The translations under genes were made by a program, and so were the position numbers. Below are positions 56,631-64,000 of a stretch of 64,000 nucleotides of DNA, piece by piece. The DNA comes from Cryptomeria japonica (Eukaryota > Streptophyta > Pinopsida > Cupressales > Cupressaceae), in the NCBI RefSeq assembly GCF_030272615.1, contig NC_081407.1, forward strand, positions 376,954,877 through 377,018,876. Reading direction: 5' to 3'. The first letter of the stretch is position 1. Every line of letters starts with the position of its first letter. The notes under the pieces are model-generated. The model did no database searches and was not told the origin of the DNA. It was given only the letters and a program-made list of their open reading frames with translations.

Positions 56631-58340
56631 TTTAGCCACTGAATTTTAAGAATAAAGAGACAGATTTGAATTGCAATTTTGAAATAGAAATCAGATCTAA
56701 AAAAGTAATTAAAATTTTAAATTTCACAAGCTTAATTTTCTCAAAATGAAAAGTTAGGGTTTTTGTGCAATTAACCTCTAAAATTTGCAAATAGATCAAA
56801 CTTGGAAATGAAAATTTGAATTTCAAATTGCAATTAATTAGATCTAACAAATAAGAAATCAGAATTAAGATGTAGGATGTCAACTTCACCAAAATGTAAA
56901 GTGGAAAATTGGATCTTAGTGACTCCCCACCTAGGAGAGAGAAAGGAAGCCACTAGGATGATTTTTACTTGGTAGAACTTTACATTCAAAAGAGACTCTT
57001 GAATCCACTAGATCCAAATCCAAGGGAAACAAGGATGCAAATTCCAAGTGGATTGCAAGGGTTAAAGTGTGATTTACCCTCTTTTGTAAATGAGAAAGTT
57101 GACTATGTGGAAAAGAGAGAAAATGAGTGAAATGAAGAGCTACCAGTTCGAGATCAGCCTGTAACTTTGAATCTGAGCTAATTAGACTGATCCAGATCTG
57201 CCCTATAAATTTGGAGAAAAGTCATTAGGACCGTGGCGGGAGTGTACATGGTCCTCTACAAAATCCATGAAATGAAAAGGGTTCTTTCGTCTCTGCAAAT
57301 GAAGCCCAAACCTGCAATTATAGCTGCGCACCTGCAACCTACACACAAAAAAGAGAGGAAAAAGAGGTTGTGGATAGGGGTTTGCCTCAGACAAACCCCG
57401 GTTGAGGAATCAACCTTGAAAGAAAGTAATTGCAAATGTTTGAATGTAAACAATGGAAATGTATACCTTGTAGATCTGCAACTTGTTGATGATGACTGCT
57501 TTGCTTCTTGAATGTAATCACAAGTGTTCCATGGAATGGCTTGTAACATGACAAAACCCTAAGACACATACATGCTTGCAAATGAATGTTGAAATATTGC
57601 TCCAATGGATGAATGAAGAAGACATGAATGCTTGAATGCTTGATGATGTATATCTTCACCTATGCTTGCTTATCTAATTTCTGGCTATCTAATTCCCGCT
57701 TCTCTAATTACTTCTTTTGCAAATGAGAAAACCAACTCCCTTTTTATACATGCCTCAGAAGATTAATTCATCTTACCAAAGGCCGACATCGAGGAGATTT
57801 GGGATCCCGAAGTGCAGATAGGGCCGGGGGGACCTATCTTGGGGCCACCCTAAGAGGGTGGGATAGGGGCGCCACACCCCTTGCCTTATCTTGGGGCCCA
57901 GGCAAGGTCCTGAGGCTACCTTAGGGCTCAAACAGGAAGGGATGAAGTGGTGAGAATGTAGAAATAGGTCTTGGTTAGGGAAGAAGATGTCGCTGCCGAG
58001 GTGAGGACGTAAAATGTGGTTAAAATTGCAGGGGTTTCCATTTTTATGATACTTCACTAAGCAATGCAAGATGGGTCCCGACTACAAGGCCATGTTAGGT
58101 ACCCATGTACAAATGAAAATGCATGCAAACCAATGCATTATCTCATAAAGCAGGGAAATAGAGAAAAACCCAATGGAAAAAAACCTTACCCCAAAAGAGA
58201 GATGAAAACTATATACAAATAACTCTCATAGAAGTATGTGAAGGACAAAACCCCATGTGAGGAAAAATTCCCCCCCATATGAGAGAACAATGTAACCCCC
58301 CCTCAATGTAGAATCTACACCAATGGTAGAAGCTCGATGC
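56631..58340. other. unassigned region
   Basis: Mixed sequence with short shadow ORFs. At 57,800-57,930 there is a GC-rich patch with repeated CTTGGGGCC (57,838 and 57,893). At 58,100-58,340 the text has CCCCCC runs. I cannot assign it. It may be the worn 3' part of the copia element to its right. Confidence 0.35.
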
Positions 58341-58552
58341 TAAATGAATAAACTGCTCCATGAATGTCGAACAATGTTCCTCCCCTTAGGAAGAAACAAA
58401 ACCAAAGGTGTATCCATGAAGTCTCCCCAATCATTAAGGGAAGATGTTGGAAAAAAACTCATGATGAATAGAATCTCTGAAAACTTCTCGAGTGTCCCTA
58501 TGTCGATGCTCAAAGTTACCCTCTCCAAAGGTGGTGAACTGCTCCACACGGC

Positions 58553-59470
58553 TCAAAAAGGAACTCCAAGATCTAGTGGAGATGAATGTAGAACATGTCC
58601 AAAAGACTCACATGTCTCCTCAAAAGATAAAGAAACCTCCTTCAAATGTTGTACATAAGGAACCACAATCATGTCAACCTTGAAAGAATGATCATGTAGA
58701 GAATGAATAAGAGGGTCAGAGTGCTCCCTCGCAACAATCGAAAACATATCATTTTCATCAAAGAGAAGATGAATATCATCAATGATGTCTCCCAAATCTG
58801 CAATGTAGGATTCCACAAACAAACCTGCAATGTCTGTCAAGTACATATCCCAAAAAATTGAAGTTGGAAGACAAGATATATCCTGTTGCATTGAATCACA
58901 AGAAGGCAAAACTGTTGCTCTATCCACATCATCAGGTGCAAGAGGTGATGTGATATCAATAGGAGGAGATGGAATGAAAGGCTTAAGAACGGGGTCACAT
59001 GTGAGAATCCCCAAGTTCAAGTACCCAAAGTTCTCCTCAAAATCTGAATCATCACACTTCTTGTGATCGTCATATGTAGAATCATCATGTGAAGAATCAT
59101 CCTCATCAATAGGAACAAAATCTGAAAAGGAATATAATCGAGATGCATGATCCACAACCCTAGTCGCAATGATAGCTCTATTCTCCAAGTCTCTAATGAA
59201 AACTAACTCAAGTGTGGACTCCACAATTTTCTTTGTTTCCCCATGTGTGATTTGATAGATGGAAATAAGATTGTTTGTTAAGTGGGGTACACACAACACA
59301 TCATTGAAGGAGTTATCCCCAATGGAAATAGTTCCTTTCCCAATCACATCCATGTATGTATGATTGCCCATTAAAATTTGCAGCATGGTGCAAGGCTCAA
59401 ATGTAGAAAACATAGACTATGAAGATGCCATATGATGAGAAACCCATGACTCTAGAAGCCATCTACCTGA
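58553..59470 (-). pseudogene. copia protease end and pre-integrase region
   Basis: On the minus strand, CDSGRWLLES at about 59,480 carries the D-S-G of an aspartic protease, followed by VSHHMAS. The ORF 59,413-58,553 continues STFEPCTMLQILMGNHTYMD, VIGKGTISIG, DVLCVPHLTNNLISIYQIT, the standard protease C-terminus of copia. It then has an Asp/Ser-rich extension (DEDDSSHDDSTYDDHKKC). Integrase is not visible after it. It is broken at 59,414-59,450. Confidence 0.75.
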
Positions 59471-60506
59471 ATCACAACTTGAAGTAGCACAAAGAGCTTG
59501 TCCTTTTCTTTTCCAAAAAGAGTGAGTTTTACCACTTGTTGAGGCCATGAATGCTTGCCCTTTCCCCTTTTATTTTGAGGAAGTGGAAGGTGACGAATCC
59601 TCTTTCTTGAAGGCATTAGGCAAATCAAAGTTGTTCTTTTTGAGGATGTGTGTGAGCTCATCAATCTTCTTAGAATGACAACGATGCTCCTCATGACCAA
59701 CCTTTTTACAATAGGCACACATAGGTCTCTCCTTCTTTGGTGAATTGTCTTTCTTGGAAGAGGATGAATCTCCTTGTTGTAGAGAAGGTGGTGCTTTGTC
59801 CTTAGGCTTTGATTTGCCTTTCTTCTTGTTTGAGTTATCCTTTCCTTGATTTCCAAGTTGTTTCCTTGATTTGCCACTAATGCTTGAAACTTAGAAGTAT
59901 TAAGAATGCCCATGCTTATCAACTTAGTTTGTTCCATCATCAACATTTCGATGAAAACATTAAATGTAGGCATTGTTTAGATTGAACCCATTGTCATCCT
60001 ATGGGTTTGGAAACTAGAAACAAATGCTGCATATTCTTGTGGAAGTTTACCCATCAAATTGAAGATCAATTGAGTATCCTTCTTATCAATGCCACAATCC
60101 TTGAGTTGTGCCCTCAACTCTTTTGCCTTAGTGACATAATCTTGTATAGTATCAAAGTTCTTGGGATCTAACATGGTGAGATCACTATCAATTTGATATC
60201 CTCTAATCTCATCAACTTGACCATACAAGTCTTGAAACTTTTGCCAAGCATCCTTAATTAAGGTACATTTTTCAATATGAAAGATGAGATCCTTTGATAC
60301 ATACTTTTTTAAGGTACCAATTGCCATGATGTTCTTAGTGAGCCAATACAAGTGAGAATTAGGATCAGCCTTATGATCAACGGGAGCAACAATAGTTCCA
60401 TCAATATAATGAGTTAACCCTTTTGCCATTAGTTTACTCCATGCATCAACTTTTCAAGTAGCATAATTATGAGGGGTTAAAAGAGGAAACTTAGGAGAAC
60501 CCATAG
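59452..60506 (-). pseudogene. copia gag polyprotein
   Basis: The minus-strand start is ATG at about 60,506 (MGSPKFPLLTPHNYAT). A stop replaces the Trp of the usual YxxW and the ORF restarts at 60,429. The gag domain is well kept: AIGTLKKYVSKDLIFHIEKC, AWQKFQDLYGQ, LRAQLKDCGIDKKDTQLIF, GKLPQEYAAFVSSFQTHR. A zinc knuckle CAYCKKVGHEEHRC (CX2CX4HX4C) follows near 59,720-59,680 in a shifted frame. Frame changes at 59,975 and near 59,850. Gag forms the particle of the retroelement. Confidence 0.85.
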
Positions 60507-62125
60507 CAGAAAAAAGAAAGAACACAAAAGCACAAGAGATGCCCCCCCAAATTCACTCAATCAAAGTACCCCCCTAGCACTTTATATGTAGTGTGTGTAC
60601 AATAGGCCCCTTGCAAATAATGGCAAGGTGGAATTTTGATTTTGTTTTACAATTGCCCCAATAGGCTTAGAACTACAATGCAAAAGACCAAAAAGATAGA
60701 TATATGCAATACAAGTGCCAAATTGGTCAAAAAAGACCATATGATAAAAGTACAATTTCCACTCAAAATCACTGAAAACTGATAGCAGATTATGAAAGTA
60801 GATGAAACATTATGCACTTAAAAAAAAATGGCACCTGAAAAGGAGTTCGTATGAGCCCAAACAGAGTCCTGGAAGTTGCAGAAATGAGGATTGGACAAGT
60901 ACAGTCACCAAAAACTAAATTTTCTGAAAACTATGTCCACCCAAATCAGAAAATAACACCACCACATGAAATTACACAAAAACTTAGCCCATTTCAAAAA
61001 CAATTGCACCAAAAAAGGAGAAAAAATGAGCAAGATATGGCCATTTGAAGTTGAACTCCAAAATAAAAAAAAGCTCAACAAGAGGGGCTTGCTAGATTCT
61101 TAAAAAAAAAGATGATATCAAGAAACACTGTGTTAACTTTGATGGCCGTATGACCATTGCAGAAAAATTCACTCCCCTGCTGACTATACGTCTGAACTAT
61201 ACAGACTGATGATGTGTCACAATCCGATTGGTGGAAAAAGATGATGTACCGTATGGATCTGCTGACGAGGATGCTCAGGTGGCGGCCGTACAAATGACAT
61301 GGAAGTCTATGTGGCAGGTCAACTAGGCAGGCTGTACTGCTAATGTGGCGTTGAGTTGGCGTACAGGTGTTGGGTGACGGGGCACTGACTTGGTGCGGAA
61401 GGAGTAGATGGCAGGAGGAATCAGAACGTGCCATGTGGCACTTGCGTGGCACAAAAAATGGCCGGTTGCTGATGTGGATGTTGGTGATTATTATGGAGAG
61501 TAGCCACCACGTGTGTGGGCTACCGATGATGATTCCTAACAGCTATGGGAAGTCTAGGGATGGTGGCTGGAAAGGATAAGCCTGGCGGGAGGATGTGCAG
61601 CCAGAGGTGATGGATTAGCCAGAGATGGAGGCCGGTGGTAGACTGTCAACGGGGAGGAGTAGGCTGTCGGTAGGTGTAGAGGGTTGCCGGGAGGTACAGA
61701 CGGCCGTGGTGGGAGGATCAACAGTGCCTGCAAACATGCACATTACGTACGGTACAGGGGGTGGGGTAAAATCCCCCCCCAAATAATATAATTTTTTATT
61801 TAACAATGAGACTTAAAAAAAAAAATGAAAAACTGTGAATTTAAAATAATGAAAATTTGGAATAAAATTTGCAGAAGAATAAAATTATTTTTTTAACAAA
61901 AATCGTACCGTACAGCCTAATAGGCTGATTTTTTCCTCTAAGCCCCAAAATTGGCTTCTCACCCAATATAGGCAAATTTATAGTCAAATTTCATGGAAAC
62001 GGCTATCTGGACTCAATGGTGAGGTCGAATTTGGTCTAGGATGCCTCTTGAAGATGTTTCTCCTCAGATCTGCCTCTTGACCTCCTTCAAAATCTCTCCA
62101 AAGGCTATACAAAGGTGCTCCAACC
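60507..62125 (-). other. long 5' leader of the copia element
   Basis: About 1.6 kb between primer site and gag on the minus strand. It includes a GC-rich part (61,260-61,780) with repeated GGTGG and GGAGG words. I see no credible ORF. A nested insertion or an LTR-leader hybrid cannot be excluded. Confidence 0.45.
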
Positions 62126-62137
62126 GCTTTGATACCA
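62126..62137 (-). other. tRNA-Met primer-binding site, minus strand
   Basis: TGGTATCAAAGC on the minus strand, directly after an LTR that ends CTCTCA. Confidence 0.75.
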
Positions 62138-62466
62138 TGAGAGATTATGCTTGAAGCAACCAAGATCAAAGAGGCCATACGATAGCACAATGATAAGAGA
62201 GATAAGATATGACAAGAATAAACTGTATTCCTATTAAGATGCAAAAGAGATAAACTCGATCATTAGAATTGTTACATACAATGTAGATGAGCATGCTTAT
62301 AAAGGCAAGACTAAGAGACAAGAGAGCACACAATGATGACATGTGGCTCGATGAGATGCAAGGGTAGGTAGGAGAAATAGTAAAATATTCCACATGAGGT
62401 GGATCACCCACCAAAGATGGAATGTAACAACAAGATCACACCATAAAAGGTGGAAATTCTCCTACA
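62138..62466 (-). repeat. 5' LTR of minus-strand copia element
   Basis: On the minus strand it starts TGTAGGAGAATTTCC and ends ATAATCTCTCA, about 329 bp. A TATA-type CCTTTATAAG lies at about 62,297-62,306. There is no second copy in the window, so the start is a proposal. Confidence 0.55.
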
Positions 62467-63060
62467 TACACACTCCCAATGTATCACATCTACCTAAGTG
62501 TCTCATGCATGTACCTAAGTAAACTTAAGTAAATTTAATTATATCCAAGATGAATAAATAATTACACCAACAATAATAAATGTTGTTACATCACTATTTT
62601 TTTAGTATATTCATTTTTTATGTGATCTCATTCATGCAGAATTATCTTCAACAAAACAAAAAAGGAGAGCACTAGTCTGAAAATAAGTAATTAACGCCAT
62701 AACATAAGCATGATTCTGAATGAGACACTAAATCTGATATGTGATCTCATTCATGTCGGAGAGATTAATAGTGTCGCCAAATAAAGAGAAAGAACAATAA
62801 TCATGAAAATCCATTGCCTTTAACAATAAATTTAATATATCAAAATTTGAAAACTTTTGTGAACAAAATTCTTAACTGATCTCCAAAGACTGTTTCTGTA
62901 ATTTTCCTTTGCATCAGTAAACCTAAACTGTTTGGAGCAGGACAAATAGGACTCAAATCTTAAATAGCTAACTTCTCATTGGCAACTCAATTAGGGCAAA
63001 GCCAATCCATCTACAGACCAGATGTCAAAAATAACCTCCATTATTATTTACTGCAGGCCT
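62467..63060. other. AT-rich spacer
   Basis: 62,820-62,960 resembles 7,215-7,370. There are two copies of TGTGATCTCATTCATG at about 62,620 and 62,740. No gene. Confidence 0.4.
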
Positions 63061-63135
63061 CATATAAAACATGCCCTTTTGATTCTCTTTCATTGATTTT
63101 TCCACCATATCTGTGCAGGAATCTGGGGGCTGAAC

Positions 63136-63629
63136 TATTGCAGTGATGCCTGAATGGATCTTAAAATTGGAGGCATTCTGGTCCTCAAATATTCAAGCCT
63201 TCTTTCATATTAGTCAACTGAAAACAGTGAGAGAGAAAGCCTGATGACATCTTCATTCAACGAAGAACAGTGCTTATGATGGGAATATGAGTGGAGAGGA
63301 TGCAAGAAATTCATGTAGAGGCGTTTGAATCCACCCATGGTTGCTACCAGTGACTGGAGCCTCTCTGTTTCAAAAACAGATGAAGGACAAATGTGGGTAC
63401 ATATGATTTTCCACACATATTCACTTTCTGCAGCTTGCTGACACCCTTTGCTAACATAGGAGATGATGCCCACTGACTTAGCATCAAGGTGCTTCAAGAT
63501 TTCTTCCAGAATATCCACGTTGTTGCCAGATATTGCATGGCTTGCATGAGAATTAGAGTTACCAGCTGTAACTTCACGTCCTGCAACTTTTTGTACTTTG
63601 AACTCCATGGATTTCCCCAACCTGCGCAT
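63136..63629 (-). pseudogene. SLY1/GID2-like F-box copy with premature stop
   Basis: Paralogue of 47,329-47,823 on the same strand. 139 codons are open (63,629-63,210), with the F-box and the MGGFKRLYMNFL region intact. The Tyr codon after LSLSLFSVD is TAA, so the last 25 or so residues are lost. The original stop is still seen at 63,136-63,138. The family needs the LSL region, which is cut in its end (YYE missing). A shortened protein with an intact F-box could still be made. It might be inert or might compete, and the sequence cannot decide. Confidence 0.8.
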
Positions 63630-63673
63630 TCTTTGAAATTGAATACTTGTAATAAAATGGGTACGTTCTTCTA

Positions 63674-63682
63674 CTTATATAG
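63674..63682 (-). promoter_or_regulatory. TATA box of the 63-kb F-box copy
   Basis: CTATATAAG on the minus strand, about 45 bp before the ATG at 63,629. The short distance leaves only a very short 5' UTR, or the real start is the second Met. Confidence 0.45.
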
Positions 63683-63689
63683 AGCTAGA

Positions 63690-64000
63690 TATTACAGTGA
63701 ATTGTAAACTGTCAAAACAAACTAACGAGATAGACTCCATCATTAGATAAACATATCAATTATGCCAATTTCTTTGGGACAAGCTTATAATATAATAGTG
63801 TTTTAAAGTCTTTAAAGTCTTTATTAGATTAATTTTACACTCACGACAAACATAAAAAAACAAGTAGGAAAACATAGAAGTGAACTAAATATAAAGTATG
63901 ATTTTTTCAAAAGCTCTAAATTGAAATGTTTTTAAGTAATCCATGAATTTAGTGTTCAAATGGATGTCTCTAAATACCAAGACATATTGAATTGTCGTAC
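63690..64000. repeat. duplicated F-box upstream flank and repeat R1
   Basis: Matches 48,270-48,710 with small indels, so the F-box gene and at least 300 bp upstream were copied together. That argues against processed retroposition. The window ends inside it. Confidence 0.7.

Overview
The window reads as AT-rich nuclear DNA from a seed plant with a large, transposon-filled genome. A gymnosperm is my best guess. That is inference from nested LTR elements and LINEs, long decayed repeats and very few intact genes. I see no rRNA, tRNA, CRISPR, operon or bacterial-style gene. Almost all coding signal is transposon-derived or a captured gene fragment. The one clear host-type gene family is an intronless F-box gene related to SLY1/GID2, the gibberellin-signalling SCF subunit. 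It occurs three times on the minus strand: an apparently full-length copy at 47,329-47,823, a truncated copy just upstream, and a copy at 63,136-63,629 with a premature stop.

Layout. 1-3,460: a copy of a chimeric LTR element (fragments of PP2C, NF-YC and an AAE3-like acyl-CoA ligase), then a copia LTR, primer site and gag start. 3,460-7,250: a possible long LTR and an unrecognised repeat-containing ORF. 7,440-8,590: remains of a LINE-like element on the minus strand. 8,911-14,303: a 2.5-kb direct duplication of an unrecognised helical protein gene, with a large TA/TG microsatellite at the junction. 15,137-21,112: a decayed gene with a G-patch-like motif and coiled coils, split by a 1.9-kb polyA retroelement with a clear target-site duplication. 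21,947-29,715: a hAT-type transposase pseudogene on the minus strand, split by a 6.2-kb DNA element (22,484-28,710) whose removal restores the reading frame. 29,712-34,520: AT-rich repeats, a long pyrimidine tract and a third copy of the copia repeat. 34,780-36,980: inverted LTR-like arms around a copia gag fragment. 36,985-39,763: an internally deleted L1-type LINE. 40,632-46,654: two more non-LTR insertions with perfect target-site duplications, the second split by a gypsy fragment. 47,329-48,247: F-box genes. 49,664-52,969: the more complete chimeric LTR element with both LTRs, primer site and polypurine tract. 53,840-62,466: gypsy and copia remains. 63,136-64,000: the third F-box copy and its flank.

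The most exciting object is inside the 6.2-kb DNA element. At 25,826-26,585 there is a near-perfect inverted repeat with arms of about 358 bp and a loop of about 45 bp. Its arms encode part of a DRM-type de novo DNA methyltransferase, the enzyme of RNA-directed DNA methylation that normally silences transposons. Transcription would give a long hairpin able to make small RNAs against DRM. Rice miR820, carried by CACTA transposons and aimed at OsDRM2, is a known parallel. The hairpin is flanked by strongly palindromic satellite arrays. The second notable object is the chimeric LTR element, which carries pieces of three unrelated host genes and resembles maize Bs1 in concept.
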